Positions 35,229-43,624 of a stretch of 64,000 nucleotides of DNA are shown here, piece by piece. The stretch lies in the NCBI RefSeq assembly GCF_900111935.1, contig NZ_FOYN01000003.1, forward strand, positions 1 through 64,000, read 5' to 3'. Every line of letters begins with the position of its first letter. Position 1 is the stretch's first letter. Made by a program: the position numbers and the translations under genes. Source of the stretch: Halorubrum sodomense. GTDB lineage: Archaea > Halobacteriota > Halobacteria > Halobacteriales > Haloferacaceae. The notes under the pieces were generated by a model. It ran no database searches. It worked only from the letters and a program-made list of their open reading frames with translations, and was not told where the DNA came from.

Positions 35229-36482
35229 CTACGGCCAGCTCCCGGCCTGGTCGTAGGCGTCCACGATCCGACCGATACCGACGACGTACGCCGCGGTGCG
35301 GAGGGTGTGGACCGCGTTCGACTCGTAGGTGTCGACGAGCGTGTCGAACGCGTCCGTGATCACGCGTTCGAGCTCCTCGTTGACGCGCTCCTCGGTCCAA
35401 CTGAACCGCTGTCGGTTCTGAACCCACTCGAAGTAGGAGACGGTGACGCCGCCGGCGTTCGCGAGGATGTCGGGGACGACGTACGCGTCGCGGTCGGCCA
35501 GTACGTCGTCGGCGTCGGGGGTGAGCGGCCCGTTTGCCGCCTCGACGATCAGGTCGGCGCGCACGTCCCTCGCGAGGTCGCCGTCGACCGCGTTCTCCAG
35601 CGCCGCCGGAACGAGGCAGTCGACGTCGAGCGTGAGCAGCTCGTCGTTGGTGATCCGCTCCGTTCCGGGGTACTCGACCACCGAGCCGGTCTCGGCCTTG
35701 TGCGCCTTCACCTCTCGGGGGTCGAACCCGTCGGGGTCGTGGATTCCGCCGGAGGAGTCGGAGACCGCGACCACGTCGGCGCCGAGGTCGTCGAGCAGCG
35801 CGGCGGCGATCGACCCGGCGTTGCCGTATCCCTGAACGGCGACCGTCGCGCCCGCGAGGTCGCGGTCGAGCCAGTCGAACGCCTCGCGGGCCGACAGCGC
35901 GACCGAGCGCCCGGTCGCCTCGACCCGGCCCTCGCTGCCGCCGGAGTCGAGCGCCTTCCCCGTGATGACGCCGGGCGCCGTGGTGTTCTCTAAGGTCTCG
36001 TAGGTGTCTTTGATCCAGTTCATCTCCCGCTGGCCGGTGTTGACGTCCGGCGCGGGGATGTCGCGGTCCTCGCCGATCAGCGGGCGCAGTTCGGTCGCGA
36101 ACGCGCGCGTGAGCCGCTCCAGTTCGCGCTCGGAGTAGTCGGCCGGGTCGATCGCGATGCCGCCCTTGCCGCCCCCGTACGGGACGTCGACGACGGCGCA
36201 CTTGTACGCCATCCACCCGGACAGCGCCTTCACCTCGTCGCGGGTCACGCCCGGGTGATAGCGGATCCCGCCCTTGTACGGGCCGCGGTCGCCGTTGAAC
36301 TGCGACCGATACGCGCGCACGGTCTCCAGCGAGCCGTCGTCGCGCTCGAAGGTCAGGTTCGTCTCAAGCACTCGTTCCGGGTTCTTCAGCCGCTCGATGA
36401 CGCCCGGGTCGGCGTCGACGACCGCCGCGGCGTCGTCGACCTGTTCCCGCAGACTCTCGAACGGGTTCGCCTCCGAAGACAT
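35229..36482 (-). CDS. Glutamate dehydrogenase (Glu/Leu/Phe/Val family)
   Basis: A 417-residue dehydrogenase that interconverts glutamate and 2-oxoglutarate plus ammonia. Start is the ATG at 36482 ([25 protein letters not shown]). The catalytic region is [18 protein letters not shown], followed by [23 protein letters not shown]; the nucleotide-binding turn is [17 protein letters not shown]. The C-terminal helix has [15 protein letters not shown]. Coenzyme cannot be decided by eye. The protein feeds glutamate metabolism and sits upstream of a CitE-like lyase on the same strand. Confidence 0.96.
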   Translation of the reverse strand: MSSEANPFESLREQVDDAAAVVDADPGVIERLKNPERVLETNLTFERDDGSLETVRAYRSQFNGDRGPYKGGIRYHPGVTRDEVKALSGWMAYKCAVVDVPYGGGKGGIAIDPADYSERELERLTRAFATELRPLIGEDRDIPAPDVNTGQREMNWIKDTYETLENTTAPGVITGKALDSGGSEGRVEATGRSVALSAREAFDWLDRDLAGATVAVQGYGNAGSIAAALLDDLGADVVAVSDSSGGIHDPDGFDPREVKAHKAETGSVVEYPGTERITNDELLTLDVDCLVPAALENAVDGDLARDVRADLIVEAANGPLTPDADDVLADRDAYVVPDILANAGGVTVSYFEWVQNRQRFSWTEERVNEELERVITDAFDTLVDTYESNAVHTLRTAAYVVGIGRIVDAYDQAGSWP

Positions 36483-36553
36483 ACTCTCACGTGCTGGGGG
36501 CCGGAGGTTAATTGTGACGGACGACCCGGAGAGTTCCGCGTCGGGCGCCGACG

Positions 36554-37435
36554 CTATCGGTCGGCGTCGGGCGCCCGGTCGAGGATCCGCTCCGCCTGCG
36601 CGATCAGCGGCGCGTCGATCATCTCGCCGTCGACTTGGAAGACGGCCCGGCCCTCCCGCTCCGCCTCGTCGCGCGCGTCGAGGACGGCTTCGGCCCACTC
36701 GACGTCCGCCGGATCCGGCGTGAACGCCTCGGTGATCGGCTCCACCTGCGCCGGGTGGATCGCGAGCTTGCCGTCGTAGCCGAGCCGCCGCGCGAACGCC
36801 GCGTCCTCGCGAAGCCCCGAATCGTCCGAGAAGTCGGTGTACACCGTGTCGATGGCGTCGATCCCGGCCGCGCTCGCGGCGACGACGACGTGCTCTCGGG
36901 CGTACAGCACCTCGGTCCCCTCGTCGGTCCGGGTCGCGCCCACGTCGGCCGCGAGGTCCTCGGCGCCGAAGACGAGCGCGTCGGTCGCGTCCGCGGCCGC
37001 GATCGACTGCGCCGAGAGGACGCCCGCAGCGGTCTCGACGAGCGCGAACACGGCCGGGTCGCGCCCGCGTTCGGCACACAGCGCGGCGACGCTTTCGACG
37101 CGGTCGGCGGTCTCGACCTTCGGGAGCATCACGGCGTCGAGGCGGACCTCGTCGGTTCCCTCCTTCGGCCGGTCCCCGTCCTCGCCGCCTCCCCCCAACA
37201 CGCCGTCGAGGTCGGCCGCCGGCGACTCGGCGGTCAGCCGGACGCACACCTCCGCGTCCGGGTCGAAATCGGGGTCCGCGAGGACCTCGCCGACCGCCGC
37301 CCTCGCCTCGTCCTTCCGGCCGGGCGCGACGGCGTCCTCGAGGTCGAAACAGATCACGTCGGCGCCGGCTCCGGGTGCCTTCCGCATGAGCCCGGGGCTG
37401 TCGCCGGGCGAGAACAGCAGGCTTCGGCGTGGCAT
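36554..37435 (-). CDS. CitE-like CoA-ester lyase (HpcH/HpaI aldolase family)
   Basis: A 293-residue TIM-barrel lyase. Family blocks: [18 protein letters not shown] at the start, then [63 protein letters not shown], and [16 protein letters not shown]. The metal ligands Glu and Asp (in VETAAG and in AEDLAADVG) are present. Known substrates are malyl-CoA, beta-methylmalyl-CoA and citramalyl-CoA; sequence alone does not choose. It is divergent from a MaoC hydratase and follows glutamate dehydrogenase. That combination fits C5/C4 CoA metabolism as in the methylaspartate cycle (inference). Confidence 0.92.
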   Translation of the reverse strand: MPRRSLLFSPGDSPGLMRKAPGAGADVICFDLEDAVAPGRKDEARAAVGEVLADPDFDPDAEVCVRLTAESPAADLDGVLGGGGEDGDRPKEGTDEVRLDAVMLPKVETADRVESVAALCAERGRDPAVFALVETAAGVLSAQSIAAADATDALVFGAEDLAADVGATRTDEGTEVLYAREHVVVAASAAGIDAIDTVYTDFSDDSGLREDAAFARRLGYDGKLAIHPAQVEPITEAFTPDPADVEWAEAVLDARDEAEREGRAVFQVDGEMIDAPLIAQAERILDRAPDADR

Positions 37436-37522
37436 GTGCGGGGATGCGCGGGCGGGCGGCTAAAGTCCGCCGGCCGCGCCGAGAGCGGTACCGATTTCAC
37501 GCCGCCGGCCGAGCGAGGCGGC

Positions 37523-38011
37523 ATGCCCGGACTGTACTACGAGGAGTTCGAAGTCGGCGAGAGGATCGACCACGCGAAGCGACGAACGATAAGCGAAGCG
37601 GACAACCAGCGCTTCTGCGACATGACGATGAACCAGCAGCCGCTCCACCTCGACGCCGACTTCGCCGGCGGGACGGAGTTCGGCGAGCGACTGGTGAACG
37701 GGCTGTACACGATGTCGCTCGCGGTCGGGATCTCGATCCCGGAGACGACCGACGGCACCATCGTCGCGAACCTCTCGTACGACGACGTCGAACACCCGAA
37801 CCCGGTGTTCCACGGGGACACGATCCGAGCGCGCTCGACCGTCACCGACAAGCGGGAGACGAGCGACGGCGAACGCGGCGTCGTCACCATGCGCGTGGAG
37901 GCGTTCAGGCTCGTCGACGGCGACGACGACGTCCTCGTCTGCGAGTTCGAGCGAACGGTGCTCTCCGAGAAGCGGCCGGACGGTGACGGGAACGCCGACG
38001 CGACATCGTAG
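37523..38011 (+). CDS. MaoC-like (hot-dog fold) acyl-CoA hydratase
   Basis: A 162-residue single hot-dog domain. The start ATG 37523 gives MPGLYYEEFEVGERIDH. The hydratase 2 motif is found at the MNQQPLHLDADFAGGTEFGERLVNG stretch: the D/H pair of the (R)-hydratase site is here NQQPLHLD. Further on PVFHGDTIRARSTVTDKRE is typical. It is shorter than the two-domain mesaconyl-CoA hydratase, so it may act as a dimer. Head-to-head with the CitE-like lyase (about 90 bases between starts), they probably work on the same substrate line. Confidence 0.9.
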   Translation: MPGLYYEEFEVGERIDHAKRRTISEADNQRFCDMTMNQQPLHLDADFAGGTEFGERLVNGLYTMSLAVGISIPETTDGTIVANLSYDDVEHPNPVFHGDTIRARSTVTDKRETSDGERGVVTMRVEAFRLVDGDDDVLVCEFERTVLSEKRPDGDGNADATS

Positions 38012-38023
38012 CTACCGCTTCCG

Positions 38024-38602
38024 TCAGTCGTCCTCCTCGGCCAACAGCAGCCCGAGGTAGGAGGTTCGGACCTGGTCGGCGGCGTCGAGGCCGAGCCGGT
38101 CGAGCGCCTCGACCGCCGCCTCGCGCGTCGCGTCGACCTCGCCTTCCGCCTCGACTTCCCGCTCGATCTCGACGTACTCGTCGAGCCCGGCGACCGCGTC
38201 GAGCGTCACCGTGAAGCCGTCGTACGACCAGAGCTCGCGGCGCTTCTCGACGGTCGCGGCCGGTTCGAAGCCGAGCCCGGAGAGGACCGCCGCGAGCGCC
38301 TCGCCGTCGTCGACGCCCGTCTCGTGTTCGGCGCGCGTCTTCGAGGCCTCCTCGAGGAGCGGTCCCTTGTAGGTGACCGTCGCCGCCGCGTCGGGCTCGC
38401 CCTCCGACGACCTCTCGCCGTCCGCCAACGGCGTCTCGCGCCGGATCCGGAGCGCCTCGTCGGTCGCAGCGAACTCACGGTGAGGGGCGTCGTAGTAGGT
38501 GTCTCGCTGTCGCCGGGCGTCGACGCGCTCGGCGCCGACCTCGCGGAGCCGCTCCCGCGTCGCGTCTAGGCCGGCCGGAACTTTGATCTCGACCTCGTAC
38601 AT
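38024..38602 (-). CDS. CYTH domain protein (class IV adenylate cyclase/thiamine triphosphatase-like)
   Basis: A 192-residue CYTH (triphosphate tunnel) protein. The ExExK signature is at the very start (MYEVEIKV, with E3, E5, K7), which fixes the start at 38602 and not nine codons further up. Other ligands lie in YDAPHREFAATDEALRIRRE, TVTYKGPLLEEASKTRAE and WSYDGFTVTLDAVAGLDEYVEIERE. The group may make cyclic AMP or hydrolyse a triphosphate; archaeal members are unassigned. Convergent with the MaoC gene, 12 bases apart. Confidence 0.9.
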   Translation of the reverse strand: MYEVEIKVPAGLDATRERLREVGAERVDARRQRDTYYDAPHREFAATDEALRIRRETPLADGERSSEGEPDAAATVTYKGPLLEEASKTRAEHETGVDDGEALAAVLSGLGFEPAATVEKRRELWSYDGFTVTLDAVAGLDEYVEIEREVEAEGEVDATREAAVEALDRLGLDAADQVRTSYLGLLLAEEDD

Positions 38603-38775
38603 GCCCGGAGATGCGGACGGGGCGTTCATAAGGAACGCGGGAGGGCGCGCCCCGGGTGACGAACCGGCGGACAGCGCGCCGATGCGTCAGCGGCCGAACT
38701 GCCGCCGTCCCCCGCTCGTCGGGTGGCATCGGGCCGAACCGTGCTTCTTAAGGGTGTAACAGGAGACCTTCAGGT

Positions 38776-39735
38776 ATGAGCGATCAGGAGCAAGCGGACG
38801 CGGCCGACGAGGCCGAAGGGACCGAGACCGACGCCGAGGGCCTCGAGAGCCGAGCGGACACCGACGCCGACGGACTCGAGGACGGCGACTTCGTCCGCGT
38901 CGCGTACACGATCCGGACGGCCGACGACGGCCGCGTCATCGACACGACCGACGAGGAGACGGCCGAAGACGCCGAAATCGATGTCGACGAGTACGACTTC
39001 GAGCCGCGGATCATCGCGCTCGGCGCCGGCCACGTGTTCTCCTCCGTCGAGGAGGCGTTCCTCGGCGCGTCCGTCGGCGATGAGGGAACGGTCGACGTGC
39101 CCGCCGAGGACGCCTTCGGCGCGTACGACCCCGACGAGGTCGAAACGGTCAAGGCCGACAAGATCCCCGAAGAGGACCGCTACCCCGGCGCACAGATCCA
39201 GATCGACAACCGCCAGGGCCACCTCGAGACGATCATCGGCGGCCGCGCCCGAGTCGACTTCAACCACCCGCTGGCCGGCGAGGACCTCGAGTACGAGTAC
39301 GAGATCTTGGCCCGGATCGACGACCGCGAGGAGCAGGCCGCCGGTATGCTTGGGATGTACCTTCAGGAGGCGCCCGAGGTCCGCATCGAGACGGTCACCG
39401 AAGAGGAGGAGACCGTCACCGAGGACGACGACGGCGAAGAGACCGTCGAGACCGAGGCGGTCGAGAAGGACGTCCTCTACGTCACCGCGACCCAGGCGAT
39501 GCAGATGAACCAGCAGTGGATGTTCCAGAAACAGCAGATCGCACAGGACCTCATGGACCGCCTCGACCTCGACCGCGTGGTCATCGAGGAGGTCATCGAG
39601 GGCGGCGGTATGGGCGGTCTCGGCGGTATGATGGGCGGCATGGGCGGCGGCGCCGGCGACGTCGACATCGAGGAGGCCCTCGAAGACGTCGACGTCGACG
39701 CCGACGAGATCGTCGACGAGATCGACGAAGAGTAG
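38776..39735 (+). CDS. FKBP-type peptidyl-prolyl isomerase with insert-in-flap domain and GGM-rich tail
   Basis: A 319-residue SlyD-like isomerase/chaperone. The N-terminal 35 residues are acidic. The FKBP core runs from FVRVAYTIRTADDGRVIDTT to about residue 190, with the flap insert between EEAFLGASVGDEGTVDVPAEDAFGAYDPDEVE and ARVDFNHPLAGEDLEYEYEI. An extra C-terminal domain (about 195-270) holds an acidic hinge and QAMQMNQQWMFQKQQIAQDLMDRLDL. Residues 276-295 are a GGM-type repeat like chaperonin tails, followed by a highly acidic end. A leaderless start is supported by gcttcttaagg upstream. The tail is unusual (see findings). Confidence 0.93.
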   Translation: MSDQEQADAADEAEGTETDAEGLESRADTDADGLEDGDFVRVAYTIRTADDGRVIDTTDEETAEDAEIDVDEYDFEPRIIALGAGHVFSSVEEAFLGASVGDEGTVDVPAEDAFGAYDPDEVETVKADKIPEEDRYPGAQIQIDNRQGHLETIIGGRARVDFNHPLAGEDLEYEYEILARIDDREEQAAGMLGMYLQEAPEVRIETVTEEEETVTEDDDGEETVETEAVEKDVLYVTATQAMQMNQQWMFQKQQIAQDLMDRLDLDRVVIEEVIEGGGMGGLGGMMGGMGGGAGDVDIEEALEDVDVDADEIVDEIDEE

Positions 39736-39843
39736 CCGACGCCGCTTTTACCGGCCCGCGGTTCGACCGTTTTTCGCTCCGCCGAGCGACCGCTCCGGCC
39801 GCCGAACGAATCGCTTTTGCCCGCCAGCGCGTCCACACCGAGT

Positions 39844-40104
39844 ATGGAGATCGAACGGGCACGCGAGGACGCGCTCGTCGCCGGAGTCGCCGGCGTGACG
39901 ACGATTGCGATCGCGCTGCTGTCGAGTTTCACCGGCGTCGTCTCGGTCGCGACGCTCCCGACGCTGGCGCCGCTCGCCGTGTACGCGGTGTACCTCTTCT
40001 CGCGGAAAGGCGGGCCGTACGGGACCGTCGACACCGCGCGGAACTGGGCGGTCGCGGCGGCCGGCGTCGGCGCGCTCGTCCTGCTCGCGTCGGCCGCGCT
40101 GTGA
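39844..40104 (+). CDS. Small membrane protein, three helices
   Basis: An 86-residue protein, ATG 39844. Hydrophobic segments are at about 11-32 (LVAGVAGVTTIAIALLSSFTGV), 36-53 (VATLPTLAPLAVYAVYLF) and 66-86 (NWAVAAAGVGALVLLASAAL), with the loop SRKGGPYGTVDTAR between the last two. No known family. Convergent with the RecA-like gene, 25 bases apart. Confidence 0.7.
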   Translation: MEIERAREDALVAGVAGVTTIAIALLSSFTGVVSVATLPTLAPLAVYAVYLFSRKGGPYGTVDTARNWAVAAAGVGALVLLASAAL

Positions 40105-40129
40105 GGCACGGGACCGAAGGACGGCCGAG

Positions 40130-40870
40130 TCAGGCGATATCGCGGCTCGTGTCGACGGCGACCTCGTCCGTGAGCTTCAGCTTCAGGGGCTCTTCGAGGG
40201 CGGCGCCCCCCCGGAACTTGGGGACGATGAGCCGGTTCGCGATCTCGGTACCGGTGACGGTGGTCCGGAGGTCGAACACGATGTCCGCGACCTGCTCCGT
40301 CACCCGCCTCGTTCGCGGGTCCTCGCCGCCGCGGAGCGCGTGGAGCAGCGCGAGGCCGCCGGCGTCGTCGACGCGGTCTCGTATCCCGTCGAGGAACTCG
40401 GCGTACGACGACGGGGACGCGCGCCCCTCTAACGGCTCCACGGAGTCGACGATCAGCGTCCCGCTCTCGGGGAGATCGCCGGTCAACGACAGCGTCTCGT
40501 CGAGGTCGCCGCCGTCGTCCGCGGCCTCGACGGTCGTCTCCTCGTCTCCGTCGAAGCTGAGCGCCGCCTCCACCGCACCGGGTGACCGGACGGTCGTCAG
40601 GTAGCGGCACCGGCGGGCTCGAGCGAACCGGTTCAAGATGAGTTCGGACTGGCTGTCGGGGTCCGCTTTCAGCACGACGACGCTACCGCTCGGGAGTCCG
40701 CCGCCGAACTGTCGGTCCAGTACCGAGATTCCGGTCGGAAGCGTCCCCATACGATCGCTGCCGGCCGTGGAGGCTTGGGTCTGTCGGTGGTCGACCCGCC
40801 GGCCGCTCGCGGCCCCGCGGTCCGTCGTTCCGGAGTCGCCCGCGTCCGCGATCCTCACGCGATCTGCCAC
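40130..40870 (-). CDS. RecA/KaiC-like protein without a working Walker A motif
   Basis: A 246-residue protein from the GTG at 40870; an alternative ATG at 40750 gives MGTLPTGISVLDRQFGGG and would remove a low-complexity 40-residue start. The core matches the RAD55/KaiC family at GISVLDRQFGGGLPSGSVVVLKADPDSQSELILNRF, but the P-loop lacks GK[ST], so nucleotide binding is doubtful. The Walker B-like strand is SGTLIVDSVEPLEG. The GTG start overlaps the ParA stop by 16 bases, so the two are one operon. The function is unknown; a regulatory or partner role to the ParA ATPase is inferred. Confidence 0.8.
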   Translation of the reverse strand: MADRVRIADAGDSGTTDRGAASGRRVDHRQTQASTAGSDRMGTLPTGISVLDRQFGGGLPSGSVVVLKADPDSQSELILNRFARARRCRYLTTVRSPGAVEAALSFDGDEETTVEAADDGGDLDETLSLTGDLPESGTLIVDSVEPLEGRASPSSYAEFLDGIRDRVDDAGGLALLHALRGGEDPRTRRVTEQVADIVFDLRTTVTGTEIANRLIVPKFRGGAALEEPLKLKLTDEVAVDTSRDIA

Positions 40871-41544
40871 CCCGTCGCCGCCGCGGTCTCGGTGAGCCGT
40901 CGGGCGAGGCCGTCGTAGGCGTCCCGCACTTCCCTCTCGGACAGCGGAGCGCCCCCGCCGTCCGGGATCCGCCCGAGGACGGGGCAGTCAAGCAGCGCCG
41001 CCACCCGATCCGGCACGCTCGTCTCGCCGATCACGACCGCCCCGACCGGCGGGCAGTCGAGGCGTCTCGCGATCGCCGCCGTCTTCGCGGCGTCGCGGAG
41101 CGCGGCGCGCCTGAGGGGCGTCGCGATCAGCGCGCGGTCCGCGGCTCGCAGGGGGGCGGCCACGTCCGGCGACGCGCCCGCCGGACAGTCGAGCAACACC
41201 GGCGCGCCCTCGGGTGTCACGCCGTCGAGCGCGTCGAACGTCGCGCGCGCGTCGACGGAGCGCGCGGAGTCGGGAGCCGCGAGGACCGTCGGTTCGGAGC
41301 GGTCGGGGCGGATCGGCTCCGCCTCTCGTACCGCGTCGGCGACGCTCCGCGCGCCCCGCACGTCGGCCGGGGAGCCGGATTCGACCGGATCGGAGTCGGT
41401 CTCCACGGCTAGCCGCGCGAGGTTCGGTAGATCCCAGTCGGCGTCGGCCGCGACGACCGACGCGCCGCGCCGCGAGAGCGCGCGGGCGAGCCCGAGGGTG
41501 GTCGTGGTCTTTCCGCTCCCGCCCTTGCCGCCGGCGACGGCCAT
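40855..41544 (-). CDS. ParA/MinD family P-loop ATPase
   Basis: A 229-residue deviant Walker ATPase. The signature is VAGGKGGSGKTTTTLGLARAL at the N-terminus (Walker A' with two lysines). The switch and Walker B areas are ASVVAADADWDLPNLA and VLLDCPAGASPDVAAPLRAADRALIATPL. The C-terminal part has GAVVIGETSVPDRVAALLDCPVLGRIPDG. Proteins of this group position complexes on membranes or DNA, or serve as metal-insertion ATPases. A TATA-like ttttatat lies 25-33 bases before the start. It is followed by the RecA-like gene. Confidence 0.9.
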   Translation of the reverse strand: MAVAGGKGGSGKTTTTLGLARALSRRGASVVAADADWDLPNLARLAVETDSDPVESGSPADVRGARSVADAVREAEPIRPDRSEPTVLAAPDSARSVDARATFDALDGVTPEGAPVLLDCPAGASPDVAAPLRAADRALIATPLRRAALRDAAKTAAIARRLDCPPVGAVVIGETSVPDRVAALLDCPVLGRIPDGGGAPLSEREVRDAYDGLARRLTETAAATGWQIA

Positions 41545-41568
41545 CACGGCGGGCGTGAGTCGGTATCC

Positions 41569-41577
41569 GATATAAAA
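41569..41577 (-). promoter_or_regulatory. TATA-like box of the ParA gene
   Basis: The plus-strand stretch atataaaaa reads tttttatat on the minus strand, 25-33 bases ahead of the ATG at 41544; a leaderless start is predicted for the ParA/RecA-like operon. Confidence 0.6.
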
Positions 41578-41597
41578 AGTCGGCCGTGAACGGACGG

Positions 41598-41972
41598 TTA
41601 GTCCTGACAGCAGCCGCCGGCCTCACCGCCGAAGTCGACGGCGAGCGGCTCGGAGATGGCCTCGTTGACGGCCTCGAGCGTGTCCTCGAGCTCGTCTTGC
41701 GCGTCGAGGTACTCGCTCATCACCGGCATCGCGTGGAGCTCGTCTTGCGCCTCCTGAACGCGCTGAAGTCCGTCGTTCGTCGCCTGCCCGGTCTGTCGGG
41801 CCTGCATGAACTCCGCGCGCAGCTGCTCGAACTCGTCGATCCGGCTCTGGACTTCCTCGTCGCGCTGGACGGCGGCTCTCGCCTCCTCGAAGCGCTCGTA
41901 CTCCGGGGTTTCGGCGATCCGTTCGCCGAGCTCTCGGCCGAGGTCCTCGATGGAGACCTGTTCGACGCTCAT
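41598..41972 (-). CDS. YlbF family protein with GGCCQD tail
   Basis: A 124-residue helical protein of the YlbF/YmcA type, with heptad-rich stretches (LGRELGERIAETPEYERFEEARAAVQRDEEVQSRIDEFEQLRAEFMQAR). Bacterial relatives (YlbF, YmcA, YaaT) form a 4Fe-4S-bearing complex that affects RNase Y; in B. subtilis the C-terminus of YlbF holds a cysteine ligand. Here the end is GGEAGGCCQD with two adjacent cysteines, consistent with a metal site (inference). The gene is alone on the minus strand, 50 bases upstream of the ParA gene. Confidence 0.88.
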   Translation of the reverse strand: MSVEQVSIEDLGRELGERIAETPEYERFEEARAAVQRDEEVQSRIDEFEQLRAEFMQARQTGQATNDGLQRVQEAQDELHAMPVMSEYLDAQDELEDTLEAVNEAISEPLAVDFGGEAGGCCQD

Positions 41973-42041
41973 GTTCGCACATCGTCGCCGAGCGGTTTGA
42001 ACCTGCCGGAGCCGGGGTTCGGGGTCGCCTTCCGACTCCCG

Positions 42042-42701
42042 TTACGCCACTCGGGACTCGACGAACTCGACGACCGCGTCGAGCTCCTGCGGACCGATAC
42101 CGTGGCCGCCCGGGAAGCTCTCGTCGGTGACGGCGGCGTCGACGGCTTCGAGCCGGTCGACGGCCGCGCTCGTCCGCGAGTCGGGGATCACGCGGTCGCC
42201 GGCGCCGGCGCCGACGAAGACCGGTTTGCCCTCGATCCCGTCCGGGTCGAGGTCCGCGTGCGACTCGGCGAGGTAGCCGTGGAGCGCGACGACCCACGCG
42301 TAGCGGTCGGGGTCTTCGAGGAGGAGCGAGAGGCTCGTGATCGCGCCCTGGCTGAACCCGAGGAGGCCGATCCGGTCGGCGTCGAGCCCGTAGGCGTCGA
42401 CCGCGGCCTCGACGCTCTCGGCGATCAGGTCGAGGCTCCGGCGAAAGTCCTCGGCGTCGGGCTGGCTCGACTCCAGCCCGCCGGCCGAGAGGTCGAGCTC
42501 GTACCACGTGTACCCGCCCTGAAGCGGGTCCGGCGCGCGGAGGCTGACGACGTGGTGGTCGTCGGGCAGTTCGGCGGCGACCGGGAGCAGGTCCTCCTCG
42601 TCGGCGCCGCGGCCGTGGAGGACGAAGACGGCGGGCGCGGGCTCGTCGTCGGCTCCCTCGTCGGGCGCGACGTGAACGTGTTCGAGCGGAATATCGGTCA
42701 T
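42042..42701 (-). CDS. Alpha/beta hydrolase, carboxylesterase/phospholipase type
   Basis: A 219-residue serine esterase. The nucleophile is S117 in GLLGFSQGAITSLSL, the oxyanion region VFVLHGRGADEEDLLPVAAEL, the acid in VFVGAGAGDRVIPDSRT and the histidine in ESFPGGHGIGPQEL. This order and size match the acyl-protein thioesterase/lysophospholipase-like group of haloarchaea. Intracellular: no signal sequence. The native substrate is unknown. Confidence 0.92.
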   Translation of the reverse strand: MTDIPLEHVHVAPDEGADDEPAPAVFVLHGRGADEEDLLPVAAELPDDHHVVSLRAPDPLQGGYTWYELDLSAGGLESSQPDAEDFRRSLDLIAESVEAAVDAYGLDADRIGLLGFSQGAITSLSLLLEDPDRYAWVVALHGYLAESHADLDPDGIEGKPVFVGAGAGDRVIPDSRTSAAVDRLEAVDAAVTDESFPGGHGIGPQELDAVVEFVESRVA

Positions 42702-42829
42702 CGGTCCGCGGTTGGCGAGGGCGGGGGTTAGGTCCGTCGGCCGCGGCAGCGCGTCGTCACGGGGGTCGGCGGGGATACGGTCGAGTCGACGCCGTGAATT
42801 TATAGTTCGATCGCACGAACGGTCCGCGT

Positions 42830-43531
42830 ATGCGTCCCCGCACCCTCCCCCTGCTGGTCGCACTGCTCCTCTCCGTGACCGTCTTGGCCGCCGCGCCGCC
42901 GGTCGACGCGCGCGCGCCGCCGACGCCCGTCTGCGGCGTCTGCGAGCTCGATCGGACGACGCCGGACGGCGACTCCGTGGTCGCCGGCGAGAGCTCGCTC
43001 ACCGTCACACTCCACGGTAACGGGTCGTCGACGTGGGAGGCGCGGGTCCATCTCGCGGCCGGCGGCGACGCGCTCGCGGCGAACGGATCGCTCCGTCGCG
43101 CGGTCGTCACCGACGCGGTGCGCGACGGGATCGCGGACCCGAAGGATGTCGACGCCCGAGTTGACGGCGACGTGCTGGCCGTCGATTACCGCGATCCCAA
43201 CGCCACGGAACGACACCTCGGCGCCGTGGTGTTCACGCCGCTGACGCCCGCGTCTCCGCGGGTTCCGTTCGTCATCGGCGGCGAGGGGTCGCGGTACCTC
43301 GGCGCCGATCGACTCACCGTCCGCGGCGAGCCCGGGTGGGAGGTCCGGGGCGACGCGCCCGGCGGCGGAACCGGAGACGAGTTGGTCTGGTCCCGCGAGG
43401 ACGCCGAGCGCGACGACGCGGAGCGGGTGCCCCTCGACGTCGACCGCGATCCCGTCGCAGTCGAAGCGGGCGCGATGCTGCCCGGCGTTCGGGCGTGGAT
43501 CGCCCGACTGCTCACCGGAAACGGCTTCTGA
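42830..43531 (+). CDS. Exported haloarchaeal protein of unknown function
   Basis: A 233-residue protein with an N-terminal Sec-type signal (MRPRTLPLLVALLLSVTVLAAAPPVDARA). The early Cys pair (PTPVCGVCELD) could bind a metal or form a disulphide. The remainder is a beta-rich acidic domain with SSLTVTLHGNGSSTWEARVHL, and toward the end a shorter helix (GAMLPGVRAWIARLLTGNGF). No anchor is seen beyond that last helix, which may touch the membrane. A TATA-like ttatag lies about 28 bases upstream (42801-42806). The function is unknown. Confidence 0.75.
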   Translation: MRPRTLPLLVALLLSVTVLAAAPPVDARAPPTPVCGVCELDRTTPDGDSVVAGESSLTVTLHGNGSSTWEARVHLAAGGDALAANGSLRRAVVTDAVRDGIADPKDVDARVDGDVLAVDYRDPNATERHLGAVVFTPLTPASPRVPFVIGGEGSRYLGADRLTVRGEPGWEVRGDAPGGGTGDELVWSREDAERDDAERVPLDVDRDPVAVEAGAMLPGVRAWIARLLTGNGF

Positions 43532-43624
43532 GACGGCGGCCGAGCGGCGACGATCACGAACGTCGGGGACGGATCTCGGGGTCGAACGCGCGGTTTAACC
43601 GTCCTGCCGCACAACTCGCCACGT

